Made by a program: the position numbers and the translations under genes. From the NCBI GenBank assembly GCA_900758845.1, contig CAAESW010000083.1:1-26739 (forward strand): a DNA stretch of 26,739 bases, read 5' to 3'. The notes under the pieces are model-generated. The model searched no databases and was not told the DNA's origin. It worked only from the letters and a program-made list of their open reading frames with translations. Positions 8,952 through 16,446 of the stretch are shown piece after piece. Position 1 is the first letter of the stretch. Each line of letters begins with the position of its first letter. This stretch comes from an uncultured Collinsella sp. (GTDB taxonomy: Bacteria > Actinomycetota > Coriobacteriia > Coriobacteriales > Coriobacteriaceae).

Positions 8952-10172
8952 GTGGGTAACCACTTCCGTACCTCCGGTGCGGGCGATGATGCCCCCAAGA
9001 CGCAGGCAGGCGTCCAGGGCAGTCGTTTCGCCACTCCGGATTCAGAGGGCCAGCCTGTTGCTCAGGCCCCCGCTCAGCCGGCAGATCAGGCACAGCCGGC
9101 ATCCGATCCCTTTGCCTACAATCCAACCAGCGATGTCGCGCTTTCCGGTGCGGCGGGTTTTGAGCCCGTTCAGGCCGTGACCGCTCGCGTGGAGCAGCCT
9201 CAGGCTGGTGCCGCCACGCCGCAGCCTACCATGGCCGGCATTCCCGACCCCTTGGCCCCTGCGACGCCGGCTCCTCAGCCTGCGCAGTCCGGTCTCTTTG
9301 CCGCTATTCCCGACCCCACGCAGCCTGCTGCCCCGGTGGTCGAGAGCGATCAGGCCGCCGAGGTCGCAAGCCTCGATAACGCGCTCAACAACCCCGATTT
9401 TACGTCGGTGTTTGCGCCCATCGATCCGCAGGCCAGCCGCAAGAAGATGGCCAAGCAGGCCGGTGTCGAGCCCGTTATCCTTATGGAGCATGTCACCAAG
9501 ATCTATCCGGCACAGCCCAACAAGCCTGCGCTCGACGACATCAACATCGAGATCTATCCGGGCGAGTTCGTTTTCCTGGTCGGTCACTCCGGCTCGGGCA
9601 AGACCACGCTGCTGTCGACGCTCAACCGCGACGTCAAGCCGACGAGCGGCCGCATCCTGGTTGCCGGTCAGGACCTCATGAAGATCAAGAACCGCAAGGT
9701 TCCGTTCCTGCGCCGCCAGATTGGCGCCGTGTTCCAGGACTTTAAGCTTCTGCCGCAAAAAACCGCCTACGAAAACGTGGCGTTTGCCCTGCAGTGCATC
9801 GGCAAGCCCAAGGGCGTCATTCGCAGCCAGGTGCCCGAGGTGCTGCGTCTGGTCGGCCTGGCCGATCAGATGGACTCGCTGCCCGACCAGCTTTCCGGTG
9901 GCGAGCAGCAGCGCGTTGCCGTCGCCCGCGCTATGGTCAACCGCCCGCCGCTGCTGATCTGCGACGAGCCCACGGGTAACCTCGACCCGGCGATCTCGCT
10001 GGGCATCATGAAGCTGCTCGAGCGTATTAACCGCACCGGCACCACCGTGATCGTCGCCACGCACGACCGCGAGATGGTCGATAGCATGCACCGTCGCGTG
10101 ATCGCCCTCGAGGGCGGCCACGTTATCCGCGACCAGGAGAGGGGAGGTTACGGCAACTATGGCACCAACTAA
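8952..10172 (+). CDS. ftsE: cell division ATP-binding protein FtsE with long N-terminal extension
   Basis: FtsE is the ATPase of the FtsEX complex, which sits at the division site and controls peptidoglycan hydrolases outside the membrane. The ABC domain spans residues ~175-400: Walker A GHSGSGKT (211-218), Q-loop Q262, signature LSGGEQ (314-319), Walker B LLICDEP (334-340) and H-loop H371. The usual FtsE has about 230 residues, but this has 406. Residues 1-170 are rich in Pro, Ala and Gln and look disordered, with a repeated IPDP motif at 97-100 and 119-122. The GTG at 8952 is chosen for its AAGGAG five bases ahead. An internal ATG at 9447 would give a normal-length FtsE but has no ribosome site. 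It overlaps ftsX by 14 bases. Confidence 0.94.
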   Translation: MGNHFRTSGAGDDAPKTQAGVQGSRFATPDSEGQPVAQAPAQPADQAQPASDPFAYNPTSDVALSGAAGFEPVQAVTARVEQPQAGAATPQPTMAGIPDPLAPATPAPQPAQSGLFAAIPDPTQPAAPVVESDQAAEVASLDNALNNPDFTSVFAPIDPQASRKKMAKQAGVEPVILMEHVTKIYPAQPNKPALDDINIEIYPGEFVFLVGHSGSGKTTLLSTLNRDVKPTSGRILVAGQDLMKIKNRKVPFLRRQIGAVFQDFKLLPQKTAYENVAFALQCIGKPKGVIRSQVPEVLRLVGLADQMDSLPDQLSGGEQQRVAVARAMVNRPPLLICDEPTGNLDPAISLGIMKLLERINRTGTTVIVATHDREMVDSMHRRVIALEGGHVIRDQERGGYGNYGTN

Positions 10173-11079
10173 CGTGGGCTACTCCTTCAAAGAGGCAATC
10201 AGCCACTTCTTCCGTAACTGGACTACCTCGCTCGGCGCCGTCATCACGATCTTCCTTTCGCTGTTTATCATCGGCCTGTTCATCATGGGCTCCGCGATGC
10301 TGAACTCCGTGATCGGCACCGTCGAGGATCAGGTTGTCATCAACGCGTTCATTAGTGATGACGCCGATCAGGCCGATGTTCAGGCTTTTGAGGCCGAGCT
10401 TAAGACGTGGAATAACGTCAAGTCCGTGACCTATAAGGACAAGGACGACGCACTGGCCGAGTATACGAGCAAGATGTCGGGTAACGCCGACGCCACCATG
10501 AGCGCGCTCGACGGCCAGAACCCGCTGCCCGCCTCGTTTGCGATTGAGATGGACGATCCGTCTCAGGTCGAGAGCACGGCCAAGAAGCTCAAGAAGAATG
10601 CCGACTTCCAAAAGATCGCGGACGACGGCGACGTCAACGCGAGCGTACTGTATGGCCAGGAGGAAGTAAGCCGCCTGTTCCAGGTGACCAACTACATCCG
10701 CATCGCCGCCGTGGTGCTCGTTGGCCTTCTGACCTTTATCGCATTCATCTTCATCAACAACACGATTCGCCTGTCCATCACGGCGCGTCGTCGTGAGATT
10801 GCGATTATGCGTCTGGTCGGCGCCAGCAACGGCTTCATTCGCGGCCCGTTTATCACCGAGGGCGTGCTGCAGGCCATTTTGGGCTCGCTGCTTTCCATCG
10901 GCGTTCTGGAGCTGCTGCGCAATCTGATGATTCCGCGTCTGCAGGAGAGCATCGGCTGGATGTCGTTTGCCCTGCCGATGCAGTACTACCTGGTGACCTA
11001 TGCTGCGCTGATTCTGGTCGGCGTGATTATCGGTCTCTTTGGTTCTGCCATCGCCATGCGCCGCTATCTGCGCGTGTAG
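10159..11079 (+). CDS. ftsX: cell division protein FtsX
   Basis: FtsX is the membrane partner of FtsE and passes the ATPase signal to cell-wall hydrolases. The product has 306 residues. A short cytoplasmic start is followed by a first membrane segment (~24-48), a large outside domain (~50-175), then three further membrane segments near 178-200, 225-250 and 275-300. The sequence RRREIAIMRLVGASNGFIRGPF is typical of the FtsX/permease loop that touches the ATPase. The start overlaps the end of ftsE, with GGAGG 11 bases upstream, a rather long spacing. No hydrolase gene follows, unlike the arrangement in some relatives. Confidence 0.95.
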   Translation: MAPTNVGYSFKEAISHFFRNWTTSLGAVITIFLSLFIIGLFIMGSAMLNSVIGTVEDQVVINAFISDDADQADVQAFEAELKTWNNVKSVTYKDKDDALAEYTSKMSGNADATMSALDGQNPLPASFAIEMDDPSQVESTAKKLKKNADFQKIADDGDVNASVLYGQEEVSRLFQVTNYIRIAAVVLVGLLTFIAFIFINNTIRLSITARRREIAIMRLVGASNGFIRGPFITEGVLQAILGSLLSIGVLELLRNLMIPRLQESIGWMSFALPMQYYLVTYAALILVGVIIGLFGSAIAMRRYLRV

Positions 11080-11104
11080 GCATGCCTGGAATTCATCCCT
11101 TCCA

Positions 11105-11137
11105 ACGGGTCGTCTCTTATGGGGCGGCCCGTTTTTT
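11105..11137 (+). terminator. ftsEX terminator
   Basis: A stem from ACGGGTCG (11105-11112) with CGGCCCGT (11125-11132), including a G-T pair, is followed by TTTTTT (11132-11137). Confidence 0.85.
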
Positions 11138-11214
11138 GATCCCTAGGGGACGGCAGGAAAGCGAATCATTTGGGTAGACTCTTTGGAGTTCGCAATCGAT
11201 AGTTAGGAGGCGCC

Positions 11215-13350
11215 ATGGGGCGCAATAACAAGCATAAGCGTGGAGCTCGCAATAAGCGCGGGCCGGTGCGCAGCGAACGCCGTCCGAGCCTGACCGGGCG
11301 CGTGCAGCTCCATGAGCACAGCGCCTACGTTGTAACCGAAAACGGCGACTACAAGGTCATGGGTCGCGGCAAGCGTGAGATCATGGACGGCGATACCGTT
11401 GCCGTGAGCATTAAGAACAGCCCACACGGTGAGCGGCGCGCCGTGATCGAAGGCGTGGTTGAGCGCGCAGCCATAAGCGTGGTGGGTACGTACCAGACCG
11501 CCGGTCCGCTCGGTGTGATCGAGCCGCTCGATTCGCGTCTGAAGGCCGACTTCTTCATTTTGCCCGAGGATACCTCGGCGGATCGTCTGGGCGTCCACCC
11601 GGGTGATGCCGTTGTCGCACGCATTTTGACCTACCCGACGCGCCTGGAATCGGGCACCGTGACGATCGAACGCCGCATTGGCGGAGATGACGCGCCCGAT
11701 TTGGGCGTTCAATATGTGATGGCGCGTTACGGCTATACCGATAGCTATCCCGAGGCCGCGCTGGACGAGGCCGAGGGGCTTTCGCTCGATGTGTCCGCGG
11801 CGCTTAAGGACCCGCTCCGCCGCGATCTGCGCGACCGCTTTGTCATTACGATCGACCCGGTCGACGCGCGCGACTTTGACGATGCCATTTCGCTGGAGCG
11901 CACGCCCGAGGGTGGCTACAAGCTGGGTGTGCATATCGCCGACGTTTCACACTATGTGGCTTGGGACGGGCATATCGATCTTGAGGCCCGCCATCGTACG
12001 ACATCGGTGTATCTGGCCGATCGCGTGCTTCCCATGCTGCCCGAACGCCTGTCCTGTGACCTGTGCTCGCTTCGCCCTGACGAGGACCGTCTTGCGTTTA
12101 CCGTTGACATTGAGCTCGATGCGCAGGGTCGCGTGCAGCATTACGATCCGTACCCCAGCGTGATTCGCTCGCGTGTGCGTATGGACTATGACGGCGCCGA
12201 GGCGCTGCTGGTGCGTGCCGGCGCGGTTGAGTATTCGGTGCTGGAGGGTGCGGCCGAGGATGTTGCGGCTGCCGAGACCTCGCGCGAGGAAGCGCTTGAG
12301 CGCGGTCTTGCGTGCGAGGAGGCCGCCCGCGGCTACAACGTCGACCTCGGCGATTTCCTTGTCGCCGCTAACGAACTCGCCGAACTTCGCCGTCGCATCC
12401 GTCGCGCCCGCGGCTCAGTCGATTTTGACACGGCCGAGATTCGCGCTCTATTGGATGAGGACGGAGTGCCCGTGCAGATTGTTGCGCGTGAGCGTTCGTG
12501 TGCCACGTCGCTTATCGAGGAAGCCATGCTGCTCGCCAACGAGTGCGTTGCAGAGTGGCTGGCAGACCGTGATATCGAGGCCTGCTATCGCGTGCATGAG
12601 GATCCGAGCCCCGATAGCCTGCACGGTGCCGCCGTTGCGCTGGCGCAGTTAGGCATCATCGACGATCGCCGTGCTGCCGGTATTGCCCTGGGGAGCCCCG
12701 ATGAGCTGCAGTCTGCAGTTGATGCTGCCGCCGGTACGGCCAACGCACCGCTCGTTAACACGCTGCTTCTGCGCAGCATGCAGCGCGCGCTGTACAAGCC
12801 GCGCAACGAGGGCCACTTTGCGCTCGCCGCGCCGTGCTACTGTCACTTTACGAGTCCCATCCGTCGCTACCCCGATCTAGTGGTGCACCGCGTGCTCAAA
12901 CTGCAGTTGGCCTATGAGCAGCTCGGCGGCAAGGACGCCTTGGTCCGTACGCCGCGGCTGATCGGCAAGGGGCGCGAGTCGCTGCCGCGCATTCTGCCGC
13001 AGATCTGCCGCGCATGCAGCGATGCCGAGCGCGCGGCAGATGCCGCCAGCCATGCGACGCAAAAGATCAAGATTGCCCAGTACTATGAGGACCGTCTGGG
13101 CGAGCGCTATGCCGGAACCGTCTCGTGGGTTAGCAGCATGGGCCTCTTTGTGCGCTTGGACCTGACGCAGGTCGAAGGCTTGGTTTCGATCAAGAGCCTG
13201 GGCAACGAGTGGTTCGAGTTCGACGAGGACGCACTAACGCTCACAGGTGCCGACACGGGCACCCGTTACGAGCTGGGGCAGCGCGTGATCATCGAGGTCT
13301 CGCGCGTCAATACCACGCGTGGGCACTTGGACTTTAAGCTTATCCATTAG
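11215..13350 (+). CDS. rnr: ribonuclease R (RNB family 3'-5' exoribonuclease)
   Basis: RNase R degrades structured RNA from the 3' end and works with tmRNA/SmpB in clearing stalled messages; smpB is about 4 kb downstream. The product has 711 residues. N-terminal basic residues and cold-shock-type RNA-binding domains (~20-170) are followed by the RNB catalytic domain, with the metal-binding signature IDPVDARDFDDA at 213-224. Further RNB motifs are HFTSPIRRYPDLVVHR (~543-558), and a C-terminal S1 domain lies at ~630-705 (GTVSWVSSMGLFVRL). AGGAGG lies four bases ahead of the ATG. TAGACT (11175-11180) may be the -10. Confidence 0.96.
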   Translation: MGRNNKHKRGARNKRGPVRSERRPSLTGRVQLHEHSAYVVTENGDYKVMGRGKREIMDGDTVAVSIKNSPHGERRAVIEGVVERAAISVVGTYQTAGPLGVIEPLDSRLKADFFILPEDTSADRLGVHPGDAVVARILTYPTRLESGTVTIERRIGGDDAPDLGVQYVMARYGYTDSYPEAALDEAEGLSLDVSAALKDPLRRDLRDRFVITIDPVDARDFDDAISLERTPEGGYKLGVHIADVSHYVAWDGHIDLEARHRTTSVYLADRVLPMLPERLSCDLCSLRPDEDRLAFTVDIELDAQGRVQHYDPYPSVIRSRVRMDYDGAEALLVRAGAVEYSVLEGAAEDVAAAETSREEALERGLACEEAARGYNVDLGDFLVAANELAELRRRIRRARGSVDFDTAEIRALLDEDGVPVQIVARERSCATSLIEEAMLLANECVAEWLADRDIEACYRVHEDPSPDSLHGAAVALAQLGIIDDRRAAGIALGSPDELQSAVDAAAGTANAPLVNTLLLRSMQRALYKPRNEGHFALAAPCYCHFTSPIRRYPDLVVHRVLKLQLAYEQLGGKDALVRTPRLIGKGRESLPRILPQICRACSDAERAADAASHATQKIKIAQYYEDRLGERYAGTVSWVSSMGLFVRLDLTQVEGLVSIKSLGNEWFEFDEDALTLTGADTGTRYELGQRVIIEVSRVNTTRGHLDFKLIH

Positions 13351-13375
13351 CCAAATCCCGACTGATGGTGGGGGA

Positions 13376-13407
13376 GCGGAGGGCGGCCTTTCGGGACCGC
13401 CCTTCGC
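13376..13407 (+). terminator. hairpin after rnr, probable terminator
   Basis: A strong stem of about 13 pairs (13376-13388 with 13394-13407, with wobble) lies 26 bases after the rnr stop. The T tract after it is poor (ATTTG), so termination is likely but not certain. Confidence 0.55.
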
Positions 13408-13468
13408 ATTTGAATCGTGGCTACCTTGCCGTCTGCTCGGCCGCCCGCTTACCTGCTATTTGAGAGGT

Positions 13469-13507
13469 AAAACCTACCAAAATAAACCTGTCCCTTTTTG
13501 GCAGGTT
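13469..13507. repeat. 39-base palindromic repeat, copy 2 (family F2)
   Basis: It matches 1301-1339 at 37 of 39 positions. One mismatch falls in the left arm (CCTACC for CCTGCC) and weakens the palindrome. It ends 20 bases before the recombinase start codon, so it would lie in that gene's leader. Confidence 0.85.
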
Positions 13508-13527
13508 TACAAGAAAGCGGGGATGAG

Positions 13528-14133
13528 ATGGCGACGGTGTACGGTTATGCGCGGGTGAGTTCGCGCGATCAGAACCTTAATCGGCAGCTGGATGCGCTGG
13601 GCGCCTATGGCGTGGGCTCGGCGAATATTTATGCCGACCATGCGAGCGGCAAGGACTTCGATCGACCGCGTTATCGCGAGCTGCTGCACGTCCTAGGAGA
13701 CGGGGACGTGCTGGTGGTGCTTTCTATCGACCGACTTGGCCGTAATTACTCCGAGATTCTTGAGGAATGGCGACGCATTACCAAGGAGCTCGGGGTTGCC
13801 ATTGTGGTGTTGGACATGCCATTGCTTGACACGCGCGCTAGGGCCAGCGGCGCGCCGGATGTGACCAACGTCCTGATTGCCGATATTGTGCTGCAACTGC
13901 TGAGCTACGTGGCGCAGGTGGAGCGCGAGAATATCCATCGGCGCCAGGCGGAGGGAATTGCAGCGGCGCGGGCGCGAGGGGTTCGTTTCGGTCGACCTCG
14001 CAAGCCGTGCCCTCCTCAGTTTGAGCTGGTGCGCGATAGCTATGAGGCAGGCGATATTACCCGCAGCCAGGCAGCAAAGTGCCTGGGCGTGTGCGTGGGG
14101 ACGTTCGATCGCTGGATGCGCGAGGCGGGGTAG
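13528..14133 (+). CDS. serine recombinase (resolvase/invertase family)
   Basis: This is a small serine recombinase that cuts and rejoins DNA at specific sites through a phosphoserine link. The product has 201 residues. The catalytic domain opens with YGYARVSSRDQNLNRQLDAL, in which S11 is the nucleophile by family pattern and R9 is conserved. It continues with SIDRLGRNYSEI (active-site Asp/Arg region) and a long helix carrying ENIHRRQAEGIAAARARG. A C-terminal helix-turn-helix occupies ~165-198 (RSQAAKCLGVCVGTFDRW). The ATG at 13528 fits the family start; GGGG at 13518-13522 is a weak ribosome site. No transposase, invertible gene or transposon ends are seen. A palindromic repeat sits immediately upstream. 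It could be a leftover of a mobile element or a resident invertase. Confidence 0.92.
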   Translation: MATVYGYARVSSRDQNLNRQLDALGAYGVGSANIYADHASGKDFDRPRYRELLHVLGDGDVLVVLSIDRLGRNYSEILEEWRRITKELGVAIVVLDMPLLDTRARASGAPDVTNVLIADIVLQLLSYVAQVERENIHRRQAEGIAAARARGVRFGRPRKPCPPQFELVRDSYEAGDITRSQAAKCLGVCVGTFDRWMREAG

Positions 14134-14237
14134 GGGTTTGCGTCGCTTTGTCGCTTCCTGTTGCGATTCAAATTTTGATACGGTGACGATGCCATTTGGG
14201 GCTACACTCGCTGATATTCAAAAAAGGAGGTTGGCCC

Positions 14238-14819
14238 TTGGCGCGCGTAAAACAAATAATCGGATGGACCGTGATCGTTCTGTTCGTTGCAACGCTGGCG
14301 GGCATCTGGGTGCTGACGGAGCAAAATGCGGTGGAGACGTCGTTGCTGATCGAGTCCACCGCGCGTGTGGTGGAGGGTCAGGCTACGGGCGTTCAGGCTG
14401 CTGATGCCACGGGTGAAGCCCAGACAGAGAACGGAATGATCGGGGGCGCCGATTCGGCTGCCTCGAATGTCCGGTCTGGCCGACTTGCTTCCATTCGCAT
14501 GTGGGTGGGCACAAACGTCCGTCGCGTTGCCCATACCGTAGAGTTTTTCTTCGTCGGATTATTCGCCTCCGTGGTCGTGGTTTGCCTTTCCAGGCGTCCG
14601 TGGAGCGTATGCTCCCGTTGCGTGCCCGTATTGCTCTTTTGCGCCGCCTGCTCCGTTGGCGATCAGGTGCATAAGATCTTTGTTCCCGGCAGGCATTTCG
14701 ACGTTATCGATTTAGGATTCGATGCTGCGGGCTATGTCATCGCCATGCTGTTGGTATTGCTGACGGCGGCGTTGGTGCGCCATGCGACTCGGCCGATCGG
14801 CGCCCATGCGAGGCGCTAG
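14238..14819 (+). CDS. VanZ-like membrane protein
   Basis: The product has 193 residues and starts at a TTG with AGGAGG seven bases upstream. One membrane segment lies at ~7-26, followed by a polar, Ala/Gly/Thr-rich outside or linker region (~30-85) and at least three further membrane segments (~98-118, 128-140, 160-182). The VanZ-type motifs are RRVAHTVEFFFVG (95-107) and GDQVHKIFVPGRHFDVIDLG (141-160), matching the family's His, Asp-Gln, Pro-Gly-Arg and Asp pattern. VanZ was named for low-level teicoplanin resistance, but most chromosomal relatives have no proven role, and none is claimed here. TACACT at 14203-14208 could be its -10. Confidence 0.75.
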   Translation: MARVKQIIGWTVIVLFVATLAGIWVLTEQNAVETSLLIESTARVVEGQATGVQAADATGEAQTENGMIGGADSAASNVRSGRLASIRMWVGTNVRRVAHTVEFFFVGLFASVVVVCLSRRPWSVCSRCVPVLLFCAACSVGDQVHKIFVPGRHFDVIDLGFDAAGYVIAMLLVLLTAALVRHATRPIGAHARR

Positions 14820-14941
14820 CCTTAAGACGAGACATCGCGACTGCCTATGCTTCGACATTGACTACAATAACGGCTGCAATCGCGAGTGGTCGTCGATGTG
14901 CAGTTTTCCAGACACCTGTTTTCTCTAAGAAAGGAAATCCC

Positions 14942-15301
14942 ATGGCGGTATTGTTTGTTGAATATCCCAAGTGCTCGACCTGTAAGAAGGCCAAGGCATG
15001 GCTGGACGAACATGGGGTAGAGTATATCGATCGCGATATCGTTTTGGACAATCCCACGGCTGATGAGCTTGCGACCTGGATTGCTCGTTCGGGGCTGCCG
15101 GTGCGGCGCTTCTTTAATTCGTCGGGCATGAAATATCGAGAGCTGGGCCTGAAGGCGCGTCTGGATGCGGGCATGACGGATCGGGAGTGCTATGAGCTGC
15201 TGGCGACCGACGGCATGCTGGTCAAGCGTCCGCTGCTGGTGGGCGACGACTTTGCGATTCCCGGCTTTAGGGAATCGGCTTGGGCCGAGGCGTTGCTGTA
15301 G
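14942..15301 (+). CDS. ArsC/Spx family thioredoxin-fold protein
   Basis: The product has 119 residues and a thioredoxin-like fold of the ArsC/Spx/YffB family. The N-terminal motif CSTCKKAKAWLDEHG has C11 and C14 as a CxxC pair. The family's later motif is KRPLLVGDD, followed by a GF segment. Annotated relatives are called arsenate reductase family or Spx-like. The CxxC fits a redox-sensing or glutaredoxin-dependent role, but the sequence does not show which. No ars genes are nearby. The ATG at 14942 is preceded by AAAGGAAA. TACAAT at 14871-14876 could be the -10. Confidence 0.88.
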   Translation: MAVLFVEYPKCSTCKKAKAWLDEHGVEYIDRDIVLDNPTADELATWIARSGLPVRRFFNSSGMKYRELGLKARLDAGMTDRECYELLATDGMLVKRPLLVGDDFAIPGFRESAWAEALL

Positions 15302-15308
15302 CGGTTGC

Positions 15309-15478
15309 GGAAAGTGCGACCCGGAATTCGCTTCCAGAATGGGATGCACTTTCCCAAAGTGGCCGGTTGCGGAAAGCACGTCCCATTCTGAGCTTCGATT
15401 GTGGGACACGGTTTCCGGTTGAGGGCTCAACGGGAAAGTAGGGACCAGTTTGAGCTTGAAATCTGGGACGCACTTTCC
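15309..15478. repeat. array of three tandem palindromes, exact period 62 (family F5)
   Basis: Three hairpin units of 46 bases lie at 15309-15354, 15371-15416 and 15433-15478, separated by two 16-base spacers. Each starts GGAAAG and ends TTTCC, with GGGAC in the right arm (GGGATGCACTTTCC, GGGACACGGTTTCC, GGGACGCACTTTCC). The loops are more variable but still related (GAGCTT in units 2 and 3). The array fills the gap between two convergent genes. It has no T tracts and no frame. Confidence 0.85.
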
Positions 15479-15497
15479 GCCGGCGGGCCTGCCCCAG

Positions 15498-15908
15498 TCA
15501 GTCCGCCAGCTGTGCCCATTCGTGCGGATCGTAGACCTTTACGTGTTTGTTGGGCTTGCCGCTCCAGTACTCCTCGTCCATAAAGGGCAGATATGCCTGA
15601 ACGCCGGGGCAGATAAAGGGAATCCGCTGCTGTTGCAGTCGCTCGCGCTGGCGCTGCTCCAGGTGCGCCTCGGATATGACGGTTGGCATGCCGGACAACT
15701 CGACGAGGCTTGCCTGGATTCGCTTAAGGTCGGGGAGTCCCGCGTGCCATGACATCCGCATGATCAAAAAGGATGCACGGCGGTATTTTGCCTGCACCAC
15801 AGTAATGGCGGGGCGTAACGTGGGGTGAATTTTGTCCCGTTCGGGCCAAAGGTCGGCAGTGATCTCAAGGCCCAGGGTCTCCCATAGGTAATCAAGCTCT
15901 TCGTCCAT
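15498..15908 (-). CDS. hypothetical protein, possible relic of a MarR-type regulator
   Basis: I do not recognise it with confidence. The product has 136 residues, charged and soluble, beginning MDEELDYLWETLGLEI. The segment LQQQRIPFICPGVQAYLPFM (~93-112) recalls a stretch (RIPFIVPG..LYLPF) found in Firmicutes and Actinobacteria proteins annotated as MarR-like regulators. The winged-helix part that normally follows is absent, because the protein ends 24 residues later. It is the only intact gene in the window ending in TGA. No clear ribosome site precedes the ATG at 15908. It points toward the F5 repeat array and away from the tRNAs. Confidence 0.55.
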   Translation of the reverse strand: MDEELDYLWETLGLEITADLWPERDKIHPTLRPAITVVQAKYRRASFLIMRMSWHAGLPDLKRIQASLVELSGMPTVISEAHLEQRQRERLQQQRIPFICPGVQAYLPFMDEEYWSGKPNKHVKVYDPHEWAQLAD

Positions 15909-16111
15909 GGCGCCTCGATATCTACGCGATCATTGATACTTCGATTGTGTTGCCTGGTGCTATCGTTTTCGCGGTAGAATCTGCCAACGGTTGACGGCTA
16001 CCGCTCGCGGCGTTTTGCCCTTCGTGTACAGCGGTCGGCTTCACAGGTCCTTCACGGGTTGGACTAAATTAGGCCAATTTGACTGAATTTCAAAAAAGTC
16101 AAAATTGGGGC

Positions 16112-16140
16112 TTGCGTCACGGCGAGACTTCCCGTATATT
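16112..16140 (+). promoter_or_regulatory. tRNA operon promoter
   Basis: TTGCGT (16112-16117) and TATATT (16135-16140) are spaced by exactly 17 bases. The start would be near 16147, about 38 bases before tRNA-Gln. A weaker TAGAAT further up (15975-15980) might be a second promoter. In the rest of the 15909-16184 gap nothing is recognised. Confidence 0.72.
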
Positions 16141-16184
16141 TCTTTCTTGCGCAAAGGCACAGCCGAGCGCAGCGATGCAGTCAT

Positions 16185-16258
16185 TGGGATGTCGTCTAAT
16201 GGCAGGACAGCGGATTCTGGTTCCGTCAATGGGGGTTCGACTCCCTCCATCCCAGCCA
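16185..16258 (+). tRNA. tRNA-Gln (anticodon CUG)
   Basis: Acceptor TGGGATG (16185-16191) pairs with CATCCCA (16248-16254). The D stem is GTCT/GGAC, the anticodon stem is GCGGA/TCCGT, and the loop TTCTGGT gives anticodon CTG at 16217-16219. The T arm contains GTTCGACTC. A discriminator G and an encoded CCA follow (16255-16258). It is cotranscribed with tRNA-Glu 17 bases downstream. Confidence 0.95.
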
Positions 16259-16275
16259 TTGCATTTGCTACATAT

Positions 16276-16352
16276 GGCCCGTTCGTCTAGCGGTTTAGGA
16301 CGCCGCCCTCTCAAGGCGGAGATCACCAGTTCGAATCTGGTACGGGCTACCA
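16276..16352 (+). tRNA. tRNA-Glu (anticodon CUC)
   Basis: Acceptor GGCCCGT (16276-16282) pairs with ACGGGCT (16342-16348), with one G-T pair. The anticodon stem CCGCC/GGCGG (16303-16307 and 16315-16319) holds loop CTCTCAA with anticodon CTC at 16310-16312. The T loop is TTCGAAT. CCA is encoded (16350-16352). Confidence 0.95.
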
Positions 16353-16362
16353 AAATTGAACG

Positions 16363-16390
16363 CCCGGGCCTCGTAAGAGACCCGGGTTTT
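16363..16390 (+). terminator. tRNA operon terminator
   Basis: CCCGGGCCTC (16363-16372) pairs with GAGACCCGGG (16377-16386) with one mismatch, closes a GTAA loop and is followed by TTTT (16387-16390). Confidence 0.85.
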
Positions 16391-16446
16391 GTGTATTGAC
16401 CGTATATACGGCGCCTGCCGTGTTTCGCTCAGATCGAGGAGTAGCC

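Noticed and set aside
9447..10172. Shorter ftsE starting at the internal ATG
   Set aside because: No ribosome site precedes it, whereas the GTG at 8952 has AAGGAG at good spacing and the frame is continuous.
13528..14133. Recombinase as part of a transposon or integrated element
   Set aside because: No transposase, terminal inverted repeats, attachment duplication or cargo genes are visible around it.
15309..15478. Series of terminators between convergent genes
   Set aside because: The hairpins have 16-18-base loops and no T tracts, and occur at a fixed period.
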